Source: Pedosphaera sp.
GTDB lineage: Bacteria; Verrucomicrobiota; Verrucomicrobiia; Limisphaerales; UBA9464
NCBI GenBank assembly: GCA_009695405.1
Contig: SIAZ01000100.1
Coordinates: 1-11,757, forward strand
DNA length: 11,757 nucleotides
Reading direction: 5' to 3'
In this document: in pieces, positions 1 through 6,102 of the stretch
Numbering within the stretch: position 1 is the first letter of the stretch
How the letters are laid out: each line of letters opens with the position of its first letter
Made by a program: the position numbers and the translations under genes
The notes under the pieces: model-generated
What the model saw: the letters and a program-made list of their open reading frames with translations, nothing else
Told to the model about the DNA's origin: nothing
Database searches by the model: none

Positions 1-128
1 CTTCCAGATTTCAGCTTTGGCCGGACACCGGCAACCCCAGAAGACGGGCGAGTCTCGGCCATAGGGCCGATTCCGCTCCGCTCCATCGGCCCTATGGCCG
101 GGATCGTTGGTGTCCTAAACTTTTACAG
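1..128. mobile_element. Possible insertion-sequence end remnant with hairpins
   Basis: No host gene is visible here. The stretch carries a small hairpin (arms 20-24 and 28-32) and a large perfect one centred on 71-85. It closes with a GTGTCCTAAACTTTTAC-like run (about 111-125) that looks like the outer end of an insertion sequence. The sequence changes character just after this, where a broken coding frame begins. The right edge of the window also ends inside transposon DNA, so both edges may be assembly breaks at repeated elements. Family assignment is not possible from this fragment, and the mobile origin is an inference. Confidence 0.35.
52..104. repeat. Long hairpin-forming inverted repeat
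   Basis: The arms 57-71 and 85-99 are perfectly complementary over 15 base pairs (GGCCATAGGGCCGAT pairing with its reverse complement). Four further pairs, including G-T wobbles, extend the stem outward to about 53-103. The loop is 13 bases of pyrimidine-rich sequence. There is no T-tract on either side, so it does not look like a simple intrinsic terminator. Hairpins of this type are common near the ends of mobile elements and as REP-like units, but its role here is unknown. Confidence 0.7.
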
Positions 129-399
129 ACAAGAAGTTGCACTAGCCCCTTTAAGCATCACCGTTGAGGGCGGTTTATTGACAGGCCGAGTTAAGCGAGG
201 GGAGGACCGTTGACTATCTATTTTAAACGGTCGAGTGGAAGGAAATCGTTTCATCTGGACTTTGAAACGGGATCGACCTGATGGGACGGTGATGACTTAT
301 GAAATGTCCGTCATAATCGAAGGAGGTGCGATTAAGGGCGTTGCCAAGACTGATTTTAATGGACCGCAGTCGGTGGATTGGACAGCGAAGCGGCCTTGA
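121..399 (+). pseudogene. C-terminal remnant of a small secreted-type beta domain protein, broken by an in-frame TGA
   Basis: One reading frame runs from about 121 to a TGA at 397-399, interrupted only by a TGA at 211-213. Before the stop it reads ...PLSITVEGGLLTGRVKRGEDR. After it, in the same frame, it reads LSILNGRVEGNRFIWTLKR and ends ...VDWTAKRP. The spacing of the G-x-L-T-G, NGRVEGN-F-W, IIEGGAIKG and W-A-K-R elements matches a repeat-like beta domain common in secreted proteins of Verrucomicrobia and Planctomycetes. In those proteins each strand pair has the form LTG-V, I-NG-V-G--F, Y-G-v-GD-I-G. The N-terminal part of any such gene is missing and is replaced by IS-like DNA. Other genes in the window end in TGA, so recoding is unlikely and a nonsense mutation is the simplest reading. 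The true left limit is uncertain, and an ATG at 94 in the same frame lies inside the hairpin. Confidence 0.5.
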
Positions 400-451
400 G
401 GCGGAGTGGATTGGGTCTGAAAATCTGACGAAGGCGATGACGAAGATAGAG

Positions 452-1558
452 TCATGCCTCGGCGAGGATTTCGCGTAGGGTATTTAGGCAGCGGGCGTTT
501 TCAGCGGGCGTCCCAACCGAGATGCGCAACCAGTCCGGAAGTCCGTAACCTCCCATGGGGCGGGTGATGACACCCCGTTTTTGGAGTGCGGCGAAGACGG
601 CAGATCCATTTCCTGTTTTTACCAAAATAAAATTCGCGTAAGAGGGAACGAAGGGCAGGCTGAGAGAGGCGAAAGCTTGTTGGAAGTAAGCTATCCCCAA
701 TCGATTGTTGTCTCGGGTACGAGTCGGGTGATCAAAATCTTCAAGAGCGGCGAGTGCTCCAGCTTGGGCGATCGAGTTGATATTGAAGGGTTGACGTACC
801 TTTTCCATGGTGGCGATTAGGCTTGGAGAGGCAATCCCGTAGCCGAGTCGAAGACCGGCAAGGCCATGAATTTTGGAGAAGGTGCGACAAAGGATCAGGT
901 TGGGATAGGCGCCAGCACGGATAGCAGGCAATAGGTCCACTGCATCGTCGAGGAATTCCACATAAGCTTCATCCATGACGATGAGGACATCGCGGGGAAC
1001 TCCATCGAGAAGACTTTGAATAGCGGCGCCGGAAGAACGGGTGCCGGTTGGGTTATTGGGATTAGCCAGGAACACAGCAGCGGTCGCTGGAGTGATCGCT
1101 TGGAGCATAGCCGGGATGTTTGCGCCGAAGTCTACTGCGGGCACGGTGACGAGGCGGGCTCCGAACAAGGCGCTGACGATGGGATAGACGGCAAAGCAGA
1201 ACTCAGGGACGACAATTTCGACCCCAGGCTGAAGGATGACGTGCCCTACAAATTCCAAGATTTCGTTGGAGCCATTACCAAGGATTAGATTAGTAGGTTC
1301 GAGACCGAGTTGGTGAGCTAAGCGTTTTTTAAGGAGGGAAGCTGATCCGTCTGGATACAGATGAAGTTGGCGAACCGCTTTTTCCATCGCGGCGATTGCC
1401 TTGGGAGAAGGTCCAAACGGATTCTCATTGGAAGCTAGTTTAATAATGCTTGCTGGGTCGAGCCCGTGTTCATGAGCGACGTCTTCAATGGGCCGGCCTG
1501 GCACATAGACAGGCAACGAAGCGAGGAAAGGGGTTAAACGTGAGGACAGGTCCTTCAT
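452..1558 (-). CDS. hisC: Histidinol-phosphate aminotransferase
   Basis: This is a PLP-dependent class I/II aminotransferase that converts imidazole acetol-phosphate and glutamate to histidinol-phosphate and 2-oxoglutarate, a late step of cytoplasmic histidine synthesis. With the longest possible N-terminus (381 residues) the landmarks are KLASNENPFGPSP (53-65), GNGSNE (107-112), NPNNPTG (179-185), DEAY (209-212), SKIHGLAGLRLGYG (241-254, with the PLP-binding lysine at 242) and LRISVG (357-362, with the substrate-carboxylate arginine at 358). All key residues are present. The longest frame begins with TTG at 1597 and has no ribosome binding site. I prefer the ATG at 1558 (368 residues), which begins just before the usual N-terminal LTPFLASLPVYVPGRP segment, although it has no clear Shine-Dalgarno either. 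No other his genes are adjacent. It diverges from the SDR gene at 1652. Confidence 0.93.
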   Translation of the reverse strand: MKDLSSRLTPFLASLPVYVPGRPIEDVAHEHGLDPASIIKLASNENPFGPSPKAIAAMEKAVRQLHLYPDGSASLLKKRLAHQLGLEPTNLILGNGSNEILEFVGHVILQPGVEIVVPEFCFAVYPIVSALFGARLVTVPAVDFGANIPAMLQAITPATAAVFLANPNNPTGTRSSGAAIQSLLDGVPRDVLIVMDEAYVEFLDDAVDLLPAIRAGAYPNLILCRTFSKIHGLAGLRLGYGIASPSLIATMEKVRQPFNINSIAQAGALAALEDFDHPTRTRDNNRLGIAYFQQAFASLSLPFVPSYANFILVKTGNGSAVFAALQKRGVITRPMGGYGLPDWLRISVGTPAENARCLNTLREILAEA

Positions 1559-1651
1559 TTGATGTCCAAGAGTTGCCCTGAGTTGGGTTTGATGCAAGGA
1601 GGTCTATTTCTGGGGCTTGACCTCAAGGGACTGGACCGGATGGTGTGAGCC

Positions 1652-2539
1652 ATGCGTGTTTTGATTCTGGGTTGCGGCTATGTGGGGTTAGCTTTGGGCC
1701 GTCGTTTAGTGGCGTCGGGTTGTTCTGTGGTCGGGTTACGACGTAGCAAAATCGCTGATCAAGAACTAATTGCCGCTGGCATTGAACCCGTCCAGGGAGA
1801 CATCACTTGTCTGGCTGATTTAGACCGCTTAAAAGGGAGGTTTGATGGAGTCATCAATACAGTTTCCTCGAGTCGCGGTGGGGCGGATGTTTATCGCCAT
1901 GTTTACTTAGGAGGCGCAGAGAATTTAATAACTTGGGCCCGGGATCGAGCTATCCGTCGGATGATCTACACCAGCAGTACAAGTGTGTATGGCCAGACTG
2001 ATGGAGGTTGGGTTTCGGAGACGGACCCTGCCGAGGCAGCGGGAGAGACAGGGCGCCTTCTCTTGGCGACTGAATCAGTTTTTATGCAGGCAAATTCATC
2101 GAATGGGATGGAGGTCGTGGTGTTGAGAGTCGGGGGAATCTACGGGCCGGATCGAGGTCACTTGTTTAGGCAATTCCTTGCGGGTGAAGCCCAGTTAGAA
2201 CCAAGAGGGGGACGATGGATCAATATGATTCATCGCGATGACGTCGCTGGGGCGATTGAGACCGTGTTGAGTTTAGCCAATCCTCAAGGTCTCTACAATG
2301 CAGTGGATGATGAACCGGTTTTGCAGGGGGATTTTCTCGCATATTTAGCCAATAAAACGGGGCGCTTGCTGCCGCCAATGGTTGAAACTAATGTGTCAGG
2401 TGGCAACCGGAAGAGAGGTATTACCCACAAAAAAGTTTCCAATCGACGTTTGCGAACGGAGGCGGGTTGGGTGCCTTTGTACCCGAATTTTCGGAAGGGG
2501 TATGCAGCCCAAATCGAGGAGAGCCAGAAAGGGGTTTGA
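1652..2539 (+). CDS. Atypical SDR-family NAD(P)-dependent sugar epimerase-like protein
   Basis: The 295-residue product is a Rossmann-fold protein of the short-chain dehydrogenase superfamily, closest in style to the YeeZ-like atypical SDRs. The dinucleotide-binding loop is GCGYVG (7-12). An acidic GD follows the second strand pair (49-50), then YTSSTSVYG (106-114) and LRVGGIYGPDR (158-168). The region around 134-141, where a classical extended SDR carries the catalytic YxxxK, reads RLLLATES and has neither residue. Cofactor binding is therefore likely, but classical SDR catalysis is doubtful. An LxGGxRWINMIHRDDVA-type segment lies near 183-200, and the basic NRKRGITHKKVSNRRLR stretch near the C-terminus is typical of this group. 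Substrate is unknown. The gene starts at an ATG without a good ribosome binding site, diverges from hisC, and ends 16 bases from the convergent dciA-like gene with no visible terminator between them. Confidence 0.85.
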   Translation: MRVLILGCGYVGLALGRRLVASGCSVVGLRRSKIADQELIAAGIEPVQGDITCLADLDRLKGRFDGVINTVSSSRGGADVYRHVYLGGAENLITWARDRAIRRMIYTSSTSVYGQTDGGWVSETDPAEAAGETGRLLLATESVFMQANSSNGMEVVVLRVGGIYGPDRGHLFRQFLAGEAQLEPRGGRWINMIHRDDVAGAIETVLSLANPQGLYNAVDDEPVLQGDFLAYLANKTGRLLPPMVETNVSGGNRKRGITHKKVSNRRLRTEAGWVPLYPNFRKGYAAQIEESQKGV

Positions 2540-2555
2540 AGGATTGAGTCGCTCT

Positions 2556-3002
2556 CTAGCCCAGACGGAAAGAAATCTTTTGGACAACTGTTTTTCCGAG
2601 AGATGTCTGTAGTCGCTCAAGGATTTCCTTGCGGCGATAGCGGACAATCTCGTCGAGCCAGACGTTGCTGTCCACGGTGACGAAGAGAGTGCCTTTAGCG
2701 AAGCCGGCAGGGGAAGCGTGAGCGACAATTTGAGGATCAATAATCTGAGGCCAGATTTGTAGAATCCGAGATTCGTCAAGCCGTTGATCGAGCCGCATTT
2801 TGCCCAAGACGCCAGTGAGGACCGTGGAGATGGACTTGGTCGAAGTTTCCCATGCTTTAGCCGCAGCGGTGTAAGGCATACGACGCCACTGATCGACGGC
2901 TCGAGCCCGAGCAACCGCTTCGTTGCGCCGTTGTCGATAGGGATCTGGAGGAAGAAGAGCGATAGGTACGGCCGCAATTTTCTTGGATTTTCTGACAGCC
3001 AT
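2556..3002 (-). CDS. dciA: DUF721 / DciA family protein (replicative helicase loader candidate)
   Basis: The 148-residue product has a basic N-terminal region (1-60) and a C-terminal DUF721 domain (about 57-148). Family hallmarks are the WPQIIDPQIVAHASP segment (84-98), the strand GTLFVTVDSNVWLDEI (104-119), the basic YRRKEILERL helix (122-131) and the final KISFRLG strand. DUF721 proteins include DciA, which recruits or loads the DnaB replicative helicase in bacteria lacking DnaC or DnaI. That function is carried over from the family and is not shown here, and the domain is poorly conserved. The gene is downstream of rpsA on the same strand, but a strong terminator lies between them, so it probably has its own promoter in 3003-3075. 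No Shine-Dalgarno is seen before the ATG. Confidence 0.8.
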   Translation of the reverse strand: MAVRKSKKIAAVPIALLPPDPYRQRRNEAVARARAVDQWRRMPYTAAAKAWETSTKSISTVLTGVLGKMRLDQRLDESRILQIWPQIIDPQIVAHASPAGFAKGTLFVTVDSNVWLDEIVRYRRKEILERLQTSLGKTVVQKISFRLG

Positions 3003-3015
3003 AAGCGACGGTTAG

Positions 3016-3065
3016 GTTCTGACCACCTAGGAGAACGGTCAAGTCGATGTCGGGAAAATTTTCCC
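3016..3065. promoter_or_regulatory. Inverted repeats upstream of the dciA-like gene
   Basis: Two inverted repeats occupy the space between the rpsA terminator and the dciA-like start. One is a perfect 14-base palindrome GGGAAAATTTTCCC at 3052-3065. The other is GTTCT (3016-3020) paired with AGAAC (3032-3036). On the minus strand a TTGACC hexamer (-35-like, near 3039-3044) lies between them, but no good -10 follows at normal spacing. The position suits a promoter with an operator. No regulator can be named. Confidence 0.3.
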
Positions 3066-3073
3066 TATAACTA

Positions 3074-3106
3074 AATAAAAAGCGCGTCCCGAGTTGGGAC
3101 GCGCTT
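3074..3106 (-). terminator. Intrinsic terminator of rpsA
   Basis: Read on the minus strand, an 11-base-pair perfect stem (AAGCGCGTCCC paired with its complement, arms 3096-3106 and 3080-3090, loop of 5) is followed by TTTTATTT. It begins about 22 bases after the rpsA stop codon. Stem strength, loop size and the following T-rich run are those of a rho-independent terminator, so rpsA and the dciA-like gene should be separate transcripts. Confidence 0.9.
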
Positions 3107-3127
3107 GGGAGTAAAACAAAGATCGAA

Positions 3128-4801
3128 TCAGAGTTCGAGTTTGTCTTCGGCAGCCGCGAAGGCGTGTTCGAGCGCGACGAGGTCTTCGCCTGGCTTGAGT
3201 TGATCGAGTAGTTTCTGTTCTTCCTTCAACTGTTCGGGGCTGTAGTTAGCTGCCTTGATGGACAGACCGATACGGCGCTCAGTGCGATCGATCTTGATAA
3301 CACGCGCGGTGACATCATCGCCGACCTTGAGCACATTCTTGATTTTATCCACGCGGTCTTCGCTGACCTGCGAGATGTGAACCAAGCCGTCGATATCGTT
3401 TGGCAAGCCGATGAAGGCACCGAAGCTAGCCAATTTGGTGACCTTACCGACGACGAGATCGCCGACCTTGAATAGTTTCTCAATCTTATCCCAAGGATCG
3501 ACGGAGAGTTGTTTCATACCGAGGCTGATGCGTTGGTTGGCGCGATCGACTTCGAGAACAACAGCCTCGACTTCGTCGCCCTTCTTCAGGACTTCGCTCG
3601 GGTGATTGATCTTGCGTGTCCAGCTCATATCGGACACATGGATCATGCCGTCTAGCCCTTCTTCGAGTTCGAGGAAGGCTCCATAGCTGGTGAGGTTGCG
3701 GATAGGCCCCTTGACCGGAGTACCTGGCGGGTACTTGGCATGAGCGAGATCCCATGGATTGGTCTCCAATTGGCGGATGCCCAAGCTGATCTTCTGTTCT
3801 TCGCGGTTGATACCGAGAATAACGGCCTCGATTTCCTGACCCTGCTTGAGGACGTCGGAAGGTTTGGCGATACGCTTGGTCCAAGACAATTCGGTGACAT
3901 GGACGAGGCCTTCGACACCGGGTTCGATTTCGATGAAGGCGCCGTAGGCGACCAAATTGACAATCTTTCCTTTGACCTTGGCGTTGATCGGGTACTTGGC
4001 TTCGATGTTGTCCCAAGGATTGGCGAGCTTCTGCTTGAGGCCGAGGCTGACCCGTTCCTTTTCGCGGTTGATGTCGAGGACGACGACATCGATTTCTTGG
4101 CCGACCTTGAGCATTTCGCTCGGATGACTGAGTCGACCCCAAGACATATCGGTAATATGGAGGAGTCCATCGAGACCATTGAGGTCGATGAAAGCACCGA
4201 AGTCGGTGAGGTTTTTGACCGTGCCCTTGCGAATATCGCCGGGCATCATCTCGGACAGCAGGGTGGAGCGGCGCGAGTTCCGTTCGTTCTCGATGATCTC
4301 ACGTCGGCTAAGGACAACATTTTGACGATCGGGATTGAGTTTAACGACCTTGAACTCGTAAGAATTGCCAATGAAAACTGACAGATTCTTTGGCGGAACG
4401 ATATCGATCTGCGAAGACGGACAGAAAGCCTCGACGCCGATGTTGATGATAAGTCCGCCTTTGACGACGGATTTGACGCGACCGGTGACATTGCCGCCCT
4501 CGTTGCAAATGGTTTGGATGCGATCCCAATTTTGTTGGAACTCAGCCTTTTCCTTCGACAGATGGACATTGCCCTCTTTGTCTTCGGCGCGCTCGATGAG
4601 CACATTGACCTCGTCGCCCACTTTTACGGTGTCGAAGCTGTCGAACTCGGACGAGGAGACAACGCCTTCGGATTTGCCGCCGATGTCGATTAGGACTTCT
4701 TTCGGACGGATTTCAATGATGGTACCTTTGACAATTTGACCGGCCTTAAACTGGCGATCGTATTGTTTCAGCAACTCTGCAAATTCGGCTGTGGCCGACA
4801 T
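3128..4801 (-). CDS. rpsA: 30S ribosomal protein S1
   Basis: This 557-residue protein contains six S1 RNA-binding (OB-fold) domains, at about 21-84, 102-167, 187-257, 272-343, 359-430 and 446-516, plus a short acidic C-terminal tail. Domains 3-6 show the canonical pattern: G-x-V-x-N-L-x-x-F/Y-GAF, DG-hHhS/T-x-x-SW and ISLG-x-K/R-Q. The first two are more divergent, as usual for the ribosome-anchoring end. S1 binds mRNA on the 30S subunit and helps start translation, which is especially important on messages lacking a Shine-Dalgarno, as nearly all genes here do. The length and six-domain plan match the family in Gram-negative-type bacteria. The ATG has no Shine-Dalgarno. The gene is flanked by a structured leader upstream and an intrinsic terminator downstream, suggesting a single-gene transcript. 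S1 genes are often autoregulated, but that is not demonstrated here. Confidence 0.97.
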   Translation of the reverse strand: MSATAEFAELLKQYDRQFKAGQIVKGTIIEIRPKEVLIDIGGKSEGVVSSSEFDSFDTVKVGDEVNVLIERAEDKEGNVHLSKEKAEFQQNWDRIQTICNEGGNVTGRVKSVVKGGLIINIGVEAFCPSSQIDIVPPKNLSVFIGNSYEFKVVKLNPDRQNVVLSRREIIENERNSRRSTLLSEMMPGDIRKGTVKNLTDFGAFIDLNGLDGLLHITDMSWGRLSHPSEMLKVGQEIDVVVLDINREKERVSLGLKQKLANPWDNIEAKYPINAKVKGKIVNLVAYGAFIEIEPGVEGLVHVTELSWTKRIAKPSDVLKQGQEIEAVILGINREEQKISLGIRQLETNPWDLAHAKYPPGTPVKGPIRNLTSYGAFLELEEGLDGMIHVSDMSWTRKINHPSEVLKKGDEVEAVVLEVDRANQRISLGMKQLSVDPWDKIEKLFKVGDLVVGKVTKLASFGAFIGLPNDIDGLVHISQVSEDRVDKIKNVLKVGDDVTARVIKIDRTERRIGLSIKAANYSPEQLKEEQKLLDQLKPGEDLVALEHAFAAAEDKLEL

Positions 4802-4813
4802 AATAGGATGGTT

Positions 4814-4835
4814 CGGGCGTTTTTAATGCCGCCCG
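4814..4835 (-). promoter_or_regulatory. Hairpin in the rpsA leader
   Basis: The arms CGGGCG (4814-4819) and CGCCCG (4830-4835) form a 6-base-pair GC-only stem with a 10-base A/T-rich loop. It ends about 13 bases before the rpsA start codon and could affect ribosome access. It has no usable T-run on the minus strand, so it is not a terminator for this direction. Confidence 0.4.
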
Positions 4836-4898
4836 TTTAGTACTGCTTGGAGACTCAAGTGAAGCGCGGTATTCGGCTTCTCAGAAGACTCCATTGCC

Positions 4899-4927
4899 CA
4901 ACGTGACCGACGTTGCGGTTGGCAACG
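4899..4927 (-). promoter_or_regulatory. Overlapping, mutually exclusive hairpins upstream of rpsA
   Basis: CAACGT (4899-4904) can pair with ACGTTG (4910-4915). CGTTGC (4911-4916) can instead pair with GCAACG (4922-4927). The middle segment is shared, so only one 6-base-pair stem can form at a time, each with a 5-base loop. The array lies about 100-125 bases upstream of the rpsA start. If it lies in the transcript it has the architecture of a switching leader. Transcription through it is not shown. Confidence 0.35.
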
Positions 4928-4978
4928 GAGGTTAGCGGTTAGGTGACTGGTTTAACTGTTTTTCTCAGCCGATAATGC

Positions 4979-4993
4979 CGTCACGATGTGACG
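4979..4993. promoter_or_regulatory. Palindrome, possible operator
   Basis: CGTCAC GAT GTGACG is a 6-base-pair inverted repeat around a 3-base centre. It sits in the region that should contain the rpsA promoter and is about the right size for a dimeric regulator site. The regulator is unknown, and chance is possible. Confidence 0.3.
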
Positions 4994-5054
4994 ACCGGCG
5001 TCGAGGAGACTCAATTCATCGGCCCCAATGGCAAGTCTGAATTTAGTACAAACG

Positions 5055-5076
5055 AAAAAACGCGCCAAATTGCGCG
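5055..5076 (-). terminator. Probable intrinsic terminator of the reductase gene
   Basis: On the minus strand, CGCGC, a 6-base loop and GCGCG (arms 5072-5076 and 5061-5065) are followed by six T residues. It lies about 60 bases after the reductase stop codon. The stem is only 5 base pairs but all GC, and the uninterrupted T-run supports a terminator. Confidence 0.55.
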
Positions 5077-5135
5077 AAGTGTTTTTGGGATTGCTCTGAT
5101 TCCTCTGCAGGGGAGGGAAGAGCGGGTCGCAATGA

Positions 5136-5855
5136 TCAACCCCATTTCTCGAGCTTCATTTGCTCTTTGGGAAGACTGAGGTCGTGGAGGACCAAATGTT
5201 CCACTGCATTGACCATTTCCGTGGTTCCGCAGGCGTAAAAGACGGTGTTTTCTGGATCGTCTACGAAGCTCTTGACCCAGTCAGGCGTAATACGTCCACG
5301 ACGCCCTGTCCAAGGATCTTCTGGAGCAAGTCGAGTGCAGGTGACATGGAACTGAATCCGTGGGTTATTGGCGGCAAGTTCGCGGAATTCCTCTGCAAAA
5401 ATAATATCAACCGTCGTGCGAACCGTGTAGAGAATGCTAATTCGTGTATCGAGATTACGAGCGGTTGCCTCTCGGGCGAAGGCTCGGAATGGAGTCACGC
5501 CCGACCCACCTGCGACGCAGATTAAATGTTTCCCCGGAGGATCAAAGACGGGGAGAAATTTGCCCACGGGGGGGATGACAAACATCGAATCGCCGGCTTC
5601 AACCCAGTCGACAATGCTGGTGCCCATTTTGCCATCGCGCTTGACTGTAACCTCGTAATGACCGCGGTCGAGGGCAGAAGAACTTAGGGAATAAGCCCGT
5701 TTGTATTTGGTTTTATGGGGCCAGTAGACAGTGATAAACTGCCCCGTTTTAAACTCAGGCTCATAGCCGGTTGGCCATTGGAATCGGACTGTTTTAACAT
5801 CGGGAAGTTCCATCTTCACCGATTCGACGCGCATTTCAGCAATAACCTTTGACAT
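5136..5855 (-). CDS. Ferredoxin-NADP+ reductase-like FAD/NAD(P)-binding oxidoreductase
   Basis: This 239-residue cytoplasmic flavoprotein has the two-domain ferredoxin reductase fold. The FAD-binding barrel (about 1-103) carries RAYSLSSS (53-60) for the flavin and GKMGTS (75-80). The NAD(P)-binding domain (about 108-239) has AGGSGVTPFRAF (115-126) and YACGTTEMV (207-215), the CG-x-x-x-M motif that contacts nicotinamide. There is no 2Fe-2S ferredoxin domain at either end, so the partner iron-sulphur or haem protein must be encoded elsewhere. The protein would pass electrons between NAD(P)H and a carrier such as ferredoxin, flavin or an oxygenase component. The exact substrate cannot be told, and I give no gene symbol. 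The ATG has no Shine-Dalgarno, and a 14-base palindrome lies 20 bases upstream. The nearest upstream gene is the helicase on the same strand, 247 bases away, so it is probably transcribed alone. Confidence 0.88.
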   Translation of the reverse strand: MSKVIAEMRVESVKMELPDVKTVRFQWPTGYEPEFKTGQFITVYWPHKTKYKRAYSLSSSALDRGHYEVTVKRDGKMGTSIVDWVEAGDSMFVIPPVGKFLPVFDPPGKHLICVAGGSGVTPFRAFAREATARNLDTRISILYTVRTTVDIIFAEEFRELAANNPRIQFHVTCTRLAPEDPWTGRRGRITPDWVKSFVDDPENTVFYACGTTEMVNAVEHLVLHDLSLPKEQMKLEKWG

Positions 5856-5874
5856 GTTCGAGTTTGTGGTTCGA

Positions 5875-5888
5875 GCCCTAGCTAGGGC
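5875..5888. promoter_or_regulatory. Perfect 14-base palindrome before the reductase gene
   Basis: GCCCTAGCTAGGGC is a perfect palindrome whose near edge is 20 bases upstream of the reductase ATG on the minus strand. Its position and symmetry suit a repressor operator or a leader hairpin. No specific regulator is recognised. Confidence 0.35.
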
Positions 5889-5946
5889 GGGTGTCCAGAT
5901 CTTGACCGAAGCGGTGGAGGTGTAAAGAAGCGGTTTATTTTAGCAA

Positions 5947-5990
5947 TCTATCGCCCCTAGGAACTTCGAGGGCACCTAGAAGGCGATAGA
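5947..5990. repeat. Extended hairpin between the helicase and reductase genes
   Basis: TCTATCGCC (5947-5955) pairs perfectly with GGCGATAGA (5982-5990). Nested inside, CTAGG (5957-5961) pairs with CCTAG (5975-5979), giving 14 pairs around a small internal loop. It lies about 110 bases after the helicase stop on the same strand. The minus-strand side has no T-run, only TTGCTAAAATAAA, so it is at best an imperfect terminator. It may instead protect the 3' end or be a structured RNA. Confidence 0.5.
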
Positions 5991-6102
5991 AGCAAGGGGC
6001 AGTTCCGGAGTTACGCGCCCCTGAGGAATTATACGTCAGTCGCGACATACCAAAGAACTATCGTTTTGATCTACCTGAGGCTTTTTGGAATTTCCAGTAG
6101 AA

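Larger units (their letters stand above)
4802..5135. other. Structured intergenic region upstream of rpsA
   Basis: This 334-base stretch lies between two minus-strand genes and no convincing gene is seen in it. A short plus-strand frame at 4988-5179 crosses into the reductase gene and has no recognisable features. From right to left it holds a terminator-like hairpin for the reductase gene (5055-5076), a 15-base palindrome (4979-4993), two overlapping alternative hairpins (4899-4927) and a hairpin close to the rpsA start (4814-4835). The rpsA promoter must lie within it, but no confident -35/-10 pair could be assigned. Confidence 0.6.

Noticed and set aside
211..213. TGA in the remnant gene as a selenocysteine or recoded codon
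   Set aside because: TGA is the normal stop of several genes here, the residue does not fall at a redox motif, and no selenocysteine insertion element is seen. The gene is also truncated upstream.
1597..1619. AGGAGG on the plus strand upstream of the SDR gene, as a ribosome binding site for a longer or separate gene
   Set aside because: The nearest start codons after it are out of frame with the SDR gene and lead only to a stop within about 15 codons. The SDR ATG is some 50 bases away.
2396..2977. 193-codon minus-strand frame over the dciA-like gene and the end of the SDR gene
   Set aside because: It is a shifted shadow of the DUF721 frame, whose domain is clearly encoded in the other register, and its product has no recognisable features.
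3486..4381. Long alternative frames of about 180-218 codons on both strands inside rpsA
   Set aside because: They overlap the S1 coding frame completely, have arginine- or serine-rich or acidic low-complexity translations and match no family. They follow from the repeated codon pattern of the S1 domains.
4988..5179. 63-codon plus-strand frame between rpsA and the reductase gene
   Set aside because: It runs antisense into the reductase 3' end, has no ribosome binding site or family features, and overlaps the likely terminator.
5866..5884. GGTTCGAGCCC resembles a tRNA T-arm
   Set aside because: The flanking bases do not form the T-stem, and no acceptor or anticodon stem can be drawn. The sequence is better explained by the adjacent palindrome.
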